Assembly: GCA_937896235.1 (NCBI GenBank)
Contig: CALBMX010000100.1
Coordinates: forward strand, 23,179-87,178
Length of the DNA: 64,000 nucleotides
Source: an uncultured bacterium
Lineage (GTDB): Bacteria; Planctomycetota; UBA1135; GCA-002686595
Direction: 5' to 3'
A program made the translations under genes and the position numbers. Positions within the stretch are counted from its first letter, which is position 1. Each line of letters opens with the position of its first letter. The notes beneath the pieces were generated by a model, which searched no databases, was not told the origin of the DNA, and saw only the letters and a list, made by a program, of their open reading frames with translations. This document shows, in pieces, positions 1-9,123 of this stretch.

Positions 1-550
1 AATTCCAATCGCCGTCCCCGAGAAGTACGAGCGCGCGCAGCTCGGGATCTTCGAGCAAGCGCCGCATGGGGCTCGCCATGTTGGTCGCGGGAATCTCGCC
101 TTCGGCGCCCCCATCTAGAGCGCCCCGCTCGGGCTCCAAAAGACTGCTATCAGAAAGGGGAGCACCGGAAACTCGATAGCGACCGGCGAGGGCTAGCTCA
201 AGGCCGGCTAAGTCAAAATTCCCCTCTAGCCAATCCGCACGTGTCTCGGGGGCTGCCCCCGTTGCCCCGAGCGGGACCACATCGCGCGTCTTCATGCTCG
301 CCGAGTCGTCCCACAAGACCGCGATCTTAGGGAGTTCGTTTGAAATCTCGGTTTCAACCCTCTCGGGCTGCGACAGGGCGAAAAGTACGCCCGCGATCAG
401 CAGCAGCCGAAGTAGCTCTAAACCCAAAATCGCGGGTCGATAAGCGCTCCTCTTCCAAGCCCAAAAGCTCAGGCCAAGAGCCAACGGAGCTACGACAAGG
501 ATCACTGGGAGGGTGGCCTCGATAGACAGGAATTCGATTCCTTTGATCAT
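1..550 (-). CDS. VWA-domain membrane protein (partial, cut by window edge)
   Basis: An open frame starts at an ATG at 550 and runs off the left edge, giving 183 residues without a stop. The start overlaps the stop of the BatA-like gene in an ATGA arrangement. Two hydrophobic segments (about residues 15-31 and 43-60) are followed by a von Willebrand factor A-like domain beginning IAVLWDDSASM, whose D81-x-S83-x-S85 is a metal-ion-dependent adhesion site. A later LLGDGD string resembles the second conserved VWA aspartate strand. It is the last visible member of a MoxR-DUF58-BatA-VWA cluster, a set known for AAA-ATPase/VWA partner systems in envelope or chaperone roles. Specific function is unknown, and the C-terminus is outside the window. 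Confidence 0.8.
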   Translation of the reverse strand, partial: MIKGIEFLSIEATLPVILVVAPLALGLSFWAWKRSAYRPAILGLELLRLLLIAGVLFALSQPERVETEISNELPKIAVLWDDSASMKTRDVVPLGATGAAPETRADWLEGNFDLAGLELALAGRYRVSGAPLSDSSLLEPERGALDGGAEGEIPATNMASPMRRLLEDPELRALVLLGDGDWN

Positions 551-2586
551 GCTTCCGCCCCCTTCTTCGCGTGCAGCGCCGGAGAGGACTCCGTGATGCA
601 TAGCAGCGCCTCTCCGAGCAGGGCAAGCAGCATCAACATCAGGAAGATGCGCCAAATCTCTTCGACCAACCCCGTCTCTTTCGCGCTGCCCGTAACCAGG
701 CTCATTTCGACCTCGGGCATCAACTCGGCGAGAGAGCCTTCATCGAGGCCACGAGAGCGATCTTCGTCGAGCGCACGGTTGATCGCGATTAGATTCTCAC
801 CACTTTGGATTACGCCCGAGTGAAAGAGCTGCTCCGAGAGGAGCCACTCCTCCTGCACCTCACTTTGCATCTCGTAGCCGGCCGCGCTCAGGAGTGGATC
901 CAAGTTGCCCGCATTCTGCTGCCCGCGGGATCCCTGGGCGAGGGCCGCAGCCTCGAGGCCCCGCTGCACCATGGCCACCAGGACGACACCTTGAATCGCA
1001 AGGTTAGAGAAGGCGGGCGAAGGCAAAGTCGACAAGAAGTACAACCCACCGCGCGAGGTCGGTGCGCGCGAGAGCAGGGTTTCACCAGAGGCGAAGCCTG
1101 CGAGTCGCGTCAGGTCTCCCTGGGCGGGAGTCAACTGGCGCACCCGCAGCTCCTTTACGGTTAGCGGCGTTCCGTCCTCTCCGTTGCGCAAGAGGTCATC
1201 CTCACTCCGCCAAGACGTTGGCGACGAGCTCTCCTCCCCCTCCTCCAACTCGACCGGAGAGCCCCAACTACAGCCCTCAAATACGTGCTGCGCACCCTCG
1301 GCTGGGGGCAAGAAGATCACATTGCCACCACGCTCCAAAAAGTGCTCCACGGCAAGCGCATCGGCATCTTGCGGGAGTGCCCCTTGCCAGAGGAGCAGAG
1401 AGGCGCCAACTAGATCGAGATCGCCCGTTTCGGTAATCGGGTGATCTCGAACAATGTATTCAGTGGATTCGCTAGAAGGCGCCTCGGCGGCAAACCGCAA
1501 AACGTCACGCACCGAGCTGTCCTCCCAAACGATGAGGGTCTCTTGGATATCACCCGTTCCAAACGTGAAGTAAAACCGATTGTCGGCGGCATTTGCATCG
1601 GTTGGAAGCTCAACGAAACCCCAGCCTTCACCGTTGGCTTTATCAAGCGGCATGCGATGCCCCTTCAGCTCGCCTTCGCCATTGGCGAGCTCAATCTGAA
1701 CAATACTGCGGGCACCACCCAAGTCGATTGCGACGGGTAGCGAGACGGGAGTCGAACCCGAAGCCCCCTCTTCGATGGGCTCCGGAGCGGCTCGCAGTCG
1801 GAGGTCCAAAACAAGCTCCGTTCGTACCCCATTCGCGTCCCTCGTCGTTACCCGCTCAGCCCGCTCGACCCGGATCGAGTAGTCCTCACCTTCACTCTCC
1901 GTGAAGTTGAGAACGTTCACCCGAACCCCGGCGGGCATCGCGACGATCGCCTCTTGCAACAACTTCCAACGGCCATCTTCTGGACGCCAATCCGAGGACT
2001 GCCCGTCGGAGCAAATCCAGATTTCAGCGCGCCCCGCCTGGTTTCGCTGGAGGTACTCTGTCGCAACTTCCAGCATCGCCGGCAGATCCGCTATCGCTGC
2101 CGTCTCCTGGGCCAAGGGTAAGCTGAGCAGATCAGAAGCCTCGCCGAGTTCCGTAATCTCCAGGCTCACACTGTCGACGCACACCAGTCGGGAGGCTTCG
2201 GAGTTCTCCAGCGCCTCGGCAATGCGGGAGACTCCGGTCGCAAGTTTCGTTGCACCCCCGGCATGGACAAGTTCATTCATACTTGCCGAGCGATCGAGAA
2301 GGACGAACACGGTATCCGGGCGCCCGCCGCCCATCCCACCTAGCCAGCCACCCGCTAGCGGTCGACCCAACCCAATGATGAGTCCAGCCACGGCTAACGT
2401 CCGGAAGAGGAGCAGGAGGAAGTGACGCAAGCGCTGCATGCCACGCGACATCTGCGCGCCCTGTAACAGGAACATCATCGCGCCCCACTCGACGACACGG
2501 TGCCGGCGCTTGTGAATCAAATGGATGACTACAGGCAGCCCGAGGAACGGCAAACCCAAGAGAATCCAAGACTGGAGAAAGCTCAA
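547..2586 (-). CDS. BatA-like membrane protein with VWA domain
   Basis: This 679-residue protein starts with a BatA-type N-terminus (aerotolerance regulator N-terminal family): a hydrophobic segment, the string HLIHKRRHR, then a second hydrophobic segment at about 55-75. A VWA domain follows, with VLLDRSASM giving the D98-x-S-x-S metal site. A C-terminal hydrophobic stretch (near IFLMLMLLALLGEALL) probably anchors it again. The middle has a GATase-like/DUF look but no motif I can name. It overlaps the DUF58 gene upstream and the VWA gene downstream by 4 bp each (ATGA), so the block is translationally coupled. Family members act with MoxR ATPases at the membrane; the substrate is unknown. Confidence 0.85.
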   Translation of the reverse strand: MSFLQSWILLGLPFLGLPVVIHLIHKRRHRVVEWGAMMFLLQGAQMSRGMQRLRHFLLLLFRTLAVAGLIIGLGRPLAGGWLGGMGGGRPDTVFVLLDRSASMNELVHAGGATKLATGVSRIAEALENSEASRLVCVDSVSLEITELGEASDLLSLPLAQETAAIADLPAMLEVATEYLQRNQAGRAEIWICSDGQSSDWRPEDGRWKLLQEAIVAMPAGVRVNVLNFTESEGEDYSIRVERAERVTTRDANGVRTELVLDLRLRAAPEPIEEGASGSTPVSLPVAIDLGGARSIVQIELANGEGELKGHRMPLDKANGEGWGFVELPTDANAADNRFYFTFGTGDIQETLIVWEDSSVRDVLRFAAEAPSSESTEYIVRDHPITETGDLDLVGASLLLWQGALPQDADALAVEHFLERGGNVIFLPPAEGAQHVFEGCSWGSPVELEEGEESSSPTSWRSEDDLLRNGEDGTPLTVKELRVRQLTPAQGDLTRLAGFASGETLLSRAPTSRGGLYFLSTLPSPAFSNLAIQGVVLVAMVQRGLEAAALAQGSRGQQNAGNLDPLLSAAGYEMQSEVQEEWLLSEQLFHSGVIQSGENLIAINRALDEDRSRGLDEGSLAELMPEVEMSLVTGSAKETGLVEEIWRIFLMLMLLALLGEALLCITESSPALHAKKGAEA

Positions 2587-3542
2587 GCGCGGCCCCTTCG
2601 CTGCATGCGCGCCAAGAGGAAGCGCCCCAGGATGTCCTCGGGTTTCTCCTCGATCATAGCGCGATGATAGTCGACGTCAGCCTTGCGAACACCGTCACCT
2701 AGAAGCTCTAAGTAGCGCTCCAAAGCGATCCGATACTGGCGTCCCATGGTTGCGGGTTCGGCGACGATCGGCGCACCACCTTCGAGGTCGACAAACCGCG
2801 TCGTGCGATCGAACGTGAACTCCAACTCGCGCTGCTCCAGGAGATGGAAGACGATCGTGTCGTGTTTGCGAAATTTGAGATGTTGAAAGGCGCTGCCGAG
2901 CTCCTCGGGGTCCGAAAACAAATCCGAAAAGACGATGACCATGGCGCGCTGCTTGGTCTGCTCCGCAAGGGTATGCAGGGTCGCCGGGAGGTCGCCTTCC
3001 CCCGATGGGTGATAGCTCTCAAGGGCGTCCTGAACAAGCCCAAGATGCGAGGGTCTACGGCGCGGTGGCAGCGTGAAATCGGTCGTCTTCGGAGCCCCCT
3101 TGGCCTGCTTGCCCGAGGCGATGGTGAGGCCCGCGGCCTCACCTTGTCGAATAGCAACAAATCCCAATAGAGAGGCCATACGGCTCGCAAATTCGAATTT
3201 GGAGTAAAGGGACTCCCCGTTCCCGGGATTCTTAGGGGCGCCGTAACGCATCGAGCCGGAGCCGTCGACAACCAGGCACACGCGCAGGTTGGTATCGGCC
3301 TCGAATTCTTTAATGAAGAAACGATCCGACCGTCCATAGGCGCGCCAATCGAGGCGCCGCAGGTCGTCCCCAGGCTGATACTCGCGGTACTCCGCGAACT
3401 CTACACTGGAGCCCCGGTGCGGACTTTTGTGCTTACCTGCAACATTGCCAACCATGGCTTGGCGAGACTCAAGCGTAAGGCGCCCGAGCTTCACAAGCGC
3501 AGCTGGATCCAGCAGTTTGCGGTTCGTGGAAGAGGTGGACAT
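2583..3542 (-). CDS. DUF58 domain protein (MoxR partner)
   Basis: The 319-residue product has the DUF58 signature region: GSSVEFAEYREYQPGDDLRRLDW, split by the family's conserved YxPGDDxRxxDW motif, followed by RFFIKEFEADTN and a VWA-like strand CLVVDGSGSM with a DxSxS metal site. Length is normal for soluble DUF58 proteins. It lies 6 bp downstream of moxR and overlaps the BatA-like gene by 4 bp. DUF58 proteins are consistently found beside MoxR ATPases and are thought to be their VWA-type adaptors. No membrane segment is visible. The role in this organism is inferred only from context. Confidence 0.9.
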   Translation of the reverse strand: MSTSSTNRKLLDPAALVKLGRLTLESRQAMVGNVAGKHKSPHRGSSVEFAEYREYQPGDDLRRLDWRAYGRSDRFFIKEFEADTNLRVCLVVDGSGSMRYGAPKNPGNGESLYSKFEFASRMASLLGFVAIRQGEAAGLTIASGKQAKGAPKTTDFTLPPRRRPSHLGLVQDALESYHPSGEGDLPATLHTLAEQTKQRAMVIVFSDLFSDPEELGSAFQHLKFRKHDTIVFHLLEQRELEFTFDRTTRFVDLEGGAPIVAEPATMGRQYRIALERYLELLGDGVRKADVDYHRAMIEEKPEDILGRFLLARMQRRGRA

Positions 3543-3548
3543 CCGCGT

Positions 3549-4562
3549 TTAGACGCTTGCGGATTCCTTGACGAGCCTCTTTACAATCTCGTTTGTGGTC
3601 ACGCCCTCGGACTCGGCCGCGAACGTTGTCAGGACGCGGTGCTTTAGCACGGGCCCAGCAACGGCCTGGATGTCTTCGATGCGGACAGCGTAGGCGCCGG
3701 CCATGGCCGCGCGGGCCTTGCCACCAAGAATGAGATACTGCACCGCGCGCGGTCCTGCACCCCAAGAGACTAGGGGCTTCAACCATTCGGGAGCGGTCCC
3801 GCCTTCGGGGCGCGTCTGGCGCACGAGGCGAACGGCGTAAGAGTAGACGTGATCGGGAACGGGAACGCGGCGAACCAGGGCTTGGATGGCCATGACCTGC
3901 TCCCCGTCGAGCAGGTGATTTAGCTCGGGAAGATCGCCACCTGTGGTCAGTCGTGCGATCGCGACCTCCTCCTCTTCGGATGGATAATCCACTTCGATGA
4001 GGAACATGAAGCGGTCGAGTTGCGCCTCGGGCAGCGGGTACGTCCCCTCTTGCTCAACCGGGTTTTGGGTGGCTAGAACAAAAAACGGCTGCTGTAAGAC
4101 CATCGTCTTTCCAAGAACCGTAACGCGGTGCTCCTGCATGGCCTCCAACATGGCCGCCTGGGTCTTAGCGGGAGCCCGGTTGATCTCGTCCGCAAGCACA
4201 ATGTTCGCGAAGATCGGCCCTTTGATGAACTCGAACCGGCGCTCGCCCCCGGCCGCCTCTTGCAGAATATCCGTACCCGTAATATCCATCGGCATCAGAT
4301 CTGGAGTGAACTGGATTCGACTAAAATCCAGGCTGAGACACTCCGACAACTTCGAGACCAGCAGCGTCTTCGCAAGGCCCGGAACACCCATGAGCAGTGC
4401 GTGCCCACGAGAGATCAGGCACATCAGGAGCGCGTCAATGACCTCGGTTTGCCCGACGACGGCTCTTCCGAGCTCCGTGCGAACTTTGGCTAAGGTTTCA
4501 CTGAGCTTTGCGATAGCCTGGACATCTCCGGCTTCGAGTTCGTGCGTAGTGTCGGTTGGCAT
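3549..4562 (-). CDS. moxR: MoxR family AAA+ ATPase
   Basis: A 337-residue AAA+ ATPase of the MoxR group. Walker A reads GVPGLAKT, Walker B VLADEINRAP, and the sensor/arginine region includes ATQNPVEQEGTYPLPEAQLD, typical of MoxR. The open frame extends to 4772, but the extra 70 codons encode arginine/proline-rich sequence unlike the family, so I chose the ATG at 4562 (MPTDTTHELE). MoxR proteins use ATP hydrolysis to mature or remodel partner complexes together with VWA proteins, which are the three genes downstream. A gap of 243 bp separates it from the enoyl-CoA hydratase gene, leaving room for its own promoter. Confidence 0.93.
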   Translation of the reverse strand: MPTDTTHELEAGDVQAIAKLSETLAKVRTELGRAVVGQTEVIDALLMCLISRGHALLMGVPGLAKTLLVSKLSECLSLDFSRIQFTPDLMPMDITGTDILQEAAGGERRFEFIKGPIFANIVLADEINRAPAKTQAAMLEAMQEHRVTVLGKTMVLQQPFFVLATQNPVEQEGTYPLPEAQLDRFMFLIEVDYPSEEEEVAIARLTTGGDLPELNHLLDGEQVMAIQALVRRVPVPDHVYSYAVRLVRQTRPEGGTAPEWLKPLVSWGAGPRAVQYLILGGKARAAMAGAYAVRIEDIQAVAGPVLKHRVLTTFAAESEGVTTNEIVKRLVKESASV

Positions 4563-4805
4563 GGAGTAGCTGGGCGCGTTAGGTTGTGTTCTTAGAGATG
4601 GGCGAGTAGAGCGATAGCAAGGTAGCGTCTCGTTTCGGACTCCGCACCTGCCGCGTGGAATCATTTCGAGACTTGCGCAAACGACGCAAGGCAACCACCA
4701 TGGATTTACAGTTCGCGGCCCTAAGAGACGCCGGGATTGGCGCGGCCTCTGACTAGGGACCGCCGGATCCAATATCTGTGGCCGAGCCGTCTAGCGGCGA
4801 AACAA

Positions 4806-5636
4806 CTAGGCGCCCCTAAAAACAGGCTTGCGCTTCTCGCCGAAGGCCGCAAGCGCTTCGAGTCGGTCGAGGGTGGGAAGGGTGAGGGAGTAACACTGTG
4901 CCTCAAGCTCTAATCCAAGCTTTTGAGACAGTTCCAATCCTCCGTCGATAGCGGCCTTCGCCGCGCGCACGGCTACGGGCCCGTTGGCCGCGATTGAACC
5001 TGCAAGCACCAGCGCATCCTCTCGCAGAGCACCCTCTTCTGCAACCCGATTGACAAGTCCCATAGACCCCGCCTCGACCGCGTCCAAGCGGCGACCGGTC
5101 AGGATCAAGTCCTTCGCACGTGACTTCCCAATAAGGCGCGGAAGTCGCTGGGTGCCCCCGGCGCCCGGAATGATCGCTAGCGAAACTTCGGTCAGCCCAA
5201 AACGGGCAGACTCCGTCGCAATGCGCAGGTCGCAGGCGAGCATCAGCTCTGTGCCTCCACCGAATGCGAAGCCGTTGATCACGGCGATCGTCGGCTGCGG
5301 CATGGCCTCGACATCATCCATCAAGCCCCGGATGTTCATAACAAAAACGGGCACCAGCTCTGGGTCCATGGTCCGGCGCTCCTTGAGATCCGCGCCAGCG
5401 CAAAACGCTTTCTCACCCGCACCCGTGATCAAAATAGCCCGAATAGAGAGGTCGTCGCGCAGCTCGGCCAGGAGCGTTCGAAAGCGCTTGAGCGTGGGAA
5501 AGCTAAGGCAATTCATCACATCCACGCGCGAGATGGTAAGCCATACAAGGTCGCCGTCGCGCTCCATCGTGACAAGCTCGGGCTGGTCGGGGACAGAGCT
5601 CGGAAAATCGGAGAGAACGGCTTCGAGGGTGGGCAT
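4806..5636 (-). CDS. enoyl-CoA hydratase/isomerase family protein, methylglutaconyl-CoA hydratase-like
   Basis: The 276-residue protein is a crotonase-fold enzyme. The oxyanion-hole segment is AFCAGADLKER and GFAFGGGTELMLACDLR, and both catalytic glutamates of hydratases are present (in GGGTEL and in GLTEVSLAIIPGAGGTQ). The AGADLKER and LAIIPGAGGTQRLPR strings resemble 3-methylglutaconyl-CoA hydratase (AUH) more than generic FadB, suggesting leucine degradation, but substrate cannot be assigned by eye. It sits between LPS glycosyltransferase genes and moxR with no obvious pathway partner nearby. Start ATG at 5636. Confidence 0.88.
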   Translation of the reverse strand: MPTLEAVLSDFPSSVPDQPELVTMERDGDLVWLTISRVDVMNCLSFPTLKRFRTLLAELRDDLSIRAILITGAGEKAFCAGADLKERRTMDPELVPVFVMNIRGLMDDVEAMPQPTIAVINGFAFGGGTELMLACDLRIATESARFGLTEVSLAIIPGAGGTQRLPRLIGKSRAKDLILTGRRLDAVEAGSMGLVNRVAEEGALREDALVLAGSIAANGPVAVRAAKAAIDGGLELSQKLGLELEAQCYSLTLPTLDRLEALAAFGEKRKPVFRGA

Positions 5637-5686
5637 GGCTTAGTTACAGCGAAAACTGGGGGTCGGGATAAGGGGCGAGACCAAGA

Positions 5687-6814
5687 TCATACGTTGTCGG
5701 ATGAAGCTTCGCAGATTAGATCGAGCTGAGTTGCGACACGACGTGCAGGAATCCCAGTGAAACAAGCTAAGGTGTCTTTGGCCGTGCACTTTTCTTGGTG
5801 GCACGGTCCGCAGGGGACGGGGTGGCTCAAGCACAAGGTGCGCTCCAAGTGATCGGCGGTGTGGCGGGGATCCGTAGGGCCGAATAGAACGAGGGTCTGC
5901 GCGCCTGCTGCACTCGCAATGTGGCGCGCCCCCGCATCTGCCGTCACAAAACAGTGGCAATCGGCACAAAGGGCGGTCAGCTCGGCCAGGTCGAGCACCG
6001 GCGCATCCAAGACAAGTCCTGAGCGGAGGCCTTGAAGGGAGCTCTCCTCGCCGGGGCCACCGACGACAACTACGGGCAACTTCGGGTGGATCAAATCCAC
6101 GAGCTCGCCCCAACTCTGCCAACCCTTTGCAGAGCCGGGTCGCGAGCCCGCATTGAGCACGACAAAACCCGCCTCTGGATCGACACCACCTTCTCTCAAC
6201 CTACCGCGCACCCGTTGCTGTACTTCGTCGGTAGCGCGGAAGCTCGGCTTGGTTCTACGCACGGGGATTCCGAGCCCCGCCACAAGCTCGATGACCGTTG
6301 AGCCAAAGGGTCTTGGTGCGTAACGCGGATAGCGGCCGGCGACACCAAGTGTCGGTAAAGTCTCACGCAACTCGGGAGCTCTCGAAAGGCTTAGGGTGTC
6401 TGCGATGGGCGCGCCACCACGCTCTAGCATAGGCTTCATGGTGTCCGTCAAGAACACGCCTCGTAGATCGCGATTCCAGCCGATGCGACGCGGCACGCCA
6501 GCGCGCCAAACCTCGAATGCGCTGCGCAGAGAGCCCGTAAGCAGCAGTGCGACGTCAGCCTGGCTTAGCGCCTCACGCACCCCCGAGGCATCGGAACTGT
6601 CGATGAGATTCGCCCCTTCGAGTGTGTTGCAAAAGCGCGCGTCCCAAAGCCCGAGTAGGTGCTTGGGTCCGACGAACGTCAGCCTCTCCATACCTCCTCG
6701 AAGGCGCCACATTTCGGCTAGTGCCGACAAAACGGGCTCCGCCATCACACAGTCGCCGAGCCACTTGGGCAGCCGTACGAGAAGCTGCTCGTCGCCTTTT
6801 AGGTGAGCTGCCAT
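5687..6814 (-). CDS. family 9 glycosyltransferase (LPS heptosyltransferase-like)
   Basis: A 375-residue GT9-type transferase. The N-terminus LLVRLPKWLGDCVMAEPVLSAL matches the WaaF/RfaF-type donor fold, and the C-terminal half has FVVLNAGSR, VVVGGPGEE and the nucleotide-site region TADAGARHIASAAGAQTLVLFGPTDP. A cysteine-rich tail (CLSHPVPCGPCHQEKC) is a common feature of heptosyltransferase II-like proteins. The start was moved to the ATG at 6814 because the longer frame overlaps the upstream gene and adds unrelated sequence. It lies 11 bp downstream of a second GT9 gene and is probably cotranscribed with it. It likely adds heptose or another sugar to the LPS inner core; acceptor specificity is unknown. 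Confidence 0.88.
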   Translation of the reverse strand: MAAHLKGDEQLLVRLPKWLGDCVMAEPVLSALAEMWRLRGGMERLTFVGPKHLLGLWDARFCNTLEGANLIDSSDASGVREALSQADVALLLTGSLRSAFEVWRAGVPRRIGWNRDLRGVFLTDTMKPMLERGGAPIADTLSLSRAPELRETLPTLGVAGRYPRYAPRPFGSTVIELVAGLGIPVRRTKPSFRATDEVQQRVRGRLREGGVDPEAGFVVLNAGSRPGSAKGWQSWGELVDLIHPKLPVVVVGGPGEESSLQGLRSGLVLDAPVLDLAELTALCADCHCFVTADAGARHIASAAGAQTLVLFGPTDPRHTADHLERTLCLSHPVPCGPCHQEKCTAKDTLACFTGIPARRVATQLDLICEASSDNV

Positions 6815-6825
6815 AAAGCTTCTCC

Positions 6826-7884
6826 CTAGGCGTTTAGCAGGACGCGGTTTGCGGCGGCCACAACACTCGCGCTCTTGAGCTCCACCATGCAGGCATGGTG
6901 CTCCAGCGGGCAGTGGCGTTGCAGGCACGGCGAGCAGTCGAGGCCCTCGACGCGAACAACCTCGCAGTGCTCCAATGAAGACGCGGTCAGCTCGGGAAAG
7001 TTAGGTCCCATCACACTAACGCAGGGTGTATCGAAAGCGGCTGCGTACCAGCGTGGTCCCGAGTCGCCGACGAGCAGCAGCTTGGAGGCGCGCACTAGCT
7101 CTTTCAAGCTTGCGAGATCGCGCATTTCTGCGGAGAGGGAGACGGCGCAGGGGGCGGCGGCCGCAACAGCGTCCATAAGGCGCTCCTCGCCTGGCCCGCC
7201 GGTCACAACGGCACGCCACCCGCGGGGCCCACAGATCTCCTCGAGCGCCTCGGCAAAACGTGGAGGCGGCCACAACTTTGCCGCGCCAAACGCCGCGCCC
7301 GGGCAGCACAAAACAAAGGGCTCCTCGGGGTGGACACCAACCGACTGCAAAAGCTCGTGGGCGCGCAGTTTTGCCTCACTCGAAATGTCGAGCAGCGGGT
7401 GAATCGACTTGGGCAGGAGTCCAACTAGTCCTGCCAAATCTCGCAGCAGATGCGCAGTTGGGATGGGTACGCGGCGGCCGTCGCGCGAAGGCGGCACCAA
7501 CTTGTGCGTCAAGAGCAACCCTCGACCGGATAGCGAGGCGCCTGCGCGGATCGGGATTCCGGCGCGAAAGGCTCGCCAAGCTGCTCCCAAAGAGGTGGTC
7601 AGCAGCAAAGTTGCATCCGCGCCTAACCCGGCAAGGAAATCGCCCTCCGAGGTGCCCTTCGGAATCGGCGCAAGATGCTCGTCGAGCCCACCACCAGCCA
7701 GAACGGGGGCGAGGTGCGGCCGAATCACGATCGAAAGCCTCGTCCAAGGAGAGGCCTCCGCCAAGACCGACCTGCGGGCGGCCTCAAAAATCGGCGTGGC
7801 CATCACGATATCGCCGACCCAGTTCGGGGCCCGAACGATCAGGTGACCGCCTAGGGTCCGAGTTTTCTTCCATGATGAGCTCAC
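6826..7884 (-). CDS. family 9 glycosyltransferase (LPS heptosyltransferase-like)
   Basis: This 352-residue protein is a paralogue of the downstream GT9. It opens with LIVRAPNWVGDIVMATPIFEAARR, the typical RfaF start, and carries CCPGAAFGAAKLWP, VVTGGPGEE and LLVGDSGPRWYAAAFDTPCVSVMGP. In heptosyltransferases the GDSGPxH strand binds the ADP-heptose; here the position after GDSGP is Arg-Trp rather than Met-His/Arg-His, which may indicate another donor. A Cys-rich segment (CSPCLQRHCPLEHHAC) parallels that of its neighbour. Start ATG at 7884, 45 bp downstream of the WaaP-like kinase gene. It acts on the cytoplasmic face of the inner membrane during core assembly. Confidence 0.88.
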   Translation of the reverse strand: MSSSWKKTRTLGGHLIVRAPNWVGDIVMATPIFEAARRSVLAEASPWTRLSIVIRPHLAPVLAGGGLDEHLAPIPKGTSEGDFLAGLGADATLLLTTSLGAAWRAFRAGIPIRAGASLSGRGLLLTHKLVPPSRDGRRVPIPTAHLLRDLAGLVGLLPKSIHPLLDISSEAKLRAHELLQSVGVHPEEPFVLCCPGAAFGAAKLWPPPRFAEALEEICGPRGWRAVVTGGPGEERLMDAVAAAAPCAVSLSAEMRDLASLKELVRASKLLLVGDSGPRWYAAAFDTPCVSVMGPNFPELTASSLEHCEVVRVEGLDCSPCLQRHCPLEHHACMVELKSASVVAAANRVLLNA

Positions 7885-7929
7885 GGGTGAATTGGACCCG
7901 CTAACCGCTCGCTCTTCAAGCTTCGAACC

Positions 7930-8850
7930 CTATTCGTCTGCTGGTGAGCCATCCGAATGCACATGCCGAGGCGCGTGGTCGAGTAACTTTCGGCCGCGCC
8001 TCTCGATCAGTGGAAGCCAGGCGCGCAGCTCCTTGTCCACCAGGGGCCGGCCCAACGTGGCATTACCGAATGCACGCCCCCAATAGCCGAGAAACTGCAT
8101 ATTTGCGCGTTTCGAGAGGCCCGGTGCACGCGAGGTCCACAGCGCGGCTAGGTCCTTCGCAAACCACCGCGATAGCGGTCTGTCCTGCCTCCTCGCTCGG
8201 CCCGCGTCCAGGATCACCAAACCTCGCTCTGCCAGAATCACGTGCTCCATATATAGGTCGCGGTGGTACCAACCCGCACCGTGCATGCCCCCCACAATGC
8301 CCGCAAGCTGGCGGAGAAGCTCGCGGGCCCGGGGATCTTTTGCCCAAACGAGGTCGCGCAGCGTCTCGCGATGCGGCAGATACTCCATAAGCAAGAGGCT
8401 GCCTTGAAAACGCGATCCGGGCCTCGTCAGGCCGCGCGGTACGGACTCCCAATAGGCAAGTGCTGCCGGGACCGGGATCCCGGCGCTCGCCAGACCCGCT
8501 AGATTTTCCGCCTCGCGCCGAGCGGGAGAGCGGAGTGGACCGCGGTGAAGCATCTCAAACCAAGCGTCGCGCGGTTCGCCTCCGCGGTGCCGCTTGAGCA
8601 CGGCGAGGCGGCTTTGCGGGTTGGCGCGAGAGATTTCGGCCAATTCCTTTGGGGTGGTCCCCGAGACCGCAAACGGCCGCTCAAGCTCGGAAATGTCTAC
8701 GAGGAGTGTTTCTCGTCCGGGAACCCTTCGCAGGAATCGGGTAGGCCGAAGCGCCCATAGAGCACCCGCCAAGCTCGACTCGTGCGGTTCTCCAAGTACC
8801 GAGTGACCACGAAATTGGGCCCCATTGACTTTGACTTTGACGCTCTTCAC
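7930..8850 (-). CDS. WaaP/Kdo-kinase-like LPS core kinase
   Basis: A 306-residue small-molecule-kinase-fold protein. LLLMEYLPH corresponds to the hinge, GWYHRDLYMEHVIL is a catalytic loop with HRD and the downstream His/Leu seen in Kdo kinase/WaaP proteins, and VILDAGRARR is the metal-binding DFG-equivalent. WaaP-family proteins phosphorylate Kdo or heptose of the LPS inner core using ATP. The only plausible in-frame start is a GTG at 8850. The gene heads the minus-strand group with two GT9 genes and is divergent from the glutamate dehydrogenase pair. Precise acceptor sugar unknown. Confidence 0.82.
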   Translation of the reverse strand: MKSVKVKVNGAQFRGHSVLGEPHESSLAGALWALRPTRFLRRVPGRETLLVDISELERPFAVSGTTPKELAEISRANPQSRLAVLKRHRGGEPRDAWFEMLHRGPLRSPARREAENLAGLASAGIPVPAALAYWESVPRGLTRPGSRFQGSLLLMEYLPHRETLRDLVWAKDPRARELLRQLAGIVGGMHGAGWYHRDLYMEHVILAERGLVILDAGRARRQDRPLSRWFAKDLAALWTSRAPGLSKRANMQFLGYWGRAFGNATLGRPLVDKELRAWLPLIERRGRKLLDHAPRHVHSDGSPADE

Positions 8851-9123
8851 AACTTAGATCCCAACGCAACGGGGGCCCAAGGTCAACCTCCAGGCCGAGC
8901 CCGGACGAAGAAAGGTGCGACTTCCTTTGTGATTTTCCTCTCAAGGGGGTTCCCCCAAGGCGCTTCCGAGTATCGAATACCACCCTTAAGGCGAAAGCAC
9001 TATCGTGCCGATGCTTGGAATTGAACTCACGACCCTCTCCCCTACTATTTAAATCCCGGCGCTTCGAACGTCACAACTTAGAAGCGACTCCGGGATTTTG
9101 CATTGCCCTTTTGGGCTTCAGGC
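8851..9123. other. divergent intergenic region with 12-bp direct repeats
   Basis: This 273-bp stretch separates the minus-strand kinase from the plus-strand glutamate dehydrogenases and must hold promoters for both. The string TCACAACTTAGA occurs at 8847-8858 and again at 9071-9082 in the same orientation. A GGGGG-TT-CCCCC hairpin lies near 8945-8956. No coding frame is credible. A tRNA-like string on the minus strand near 9005-9050 does not fold into a cloverleaf. Confidence 0.5.

Noticed and set aside
4563..4772. N-terminal extension of MoxR
   Set aside because: Translates to Arg/Pro-rich sequence outside the family; the ATG at 4562 gives the normal MoxR start.
9001..9062. tRNA-like string on the minus strand, with a T-loop-like GTTCAATTCC
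   Set aside because: The flanking T-stem and acceptor halves do not pair and no cloverleaf or CCA end can be built.
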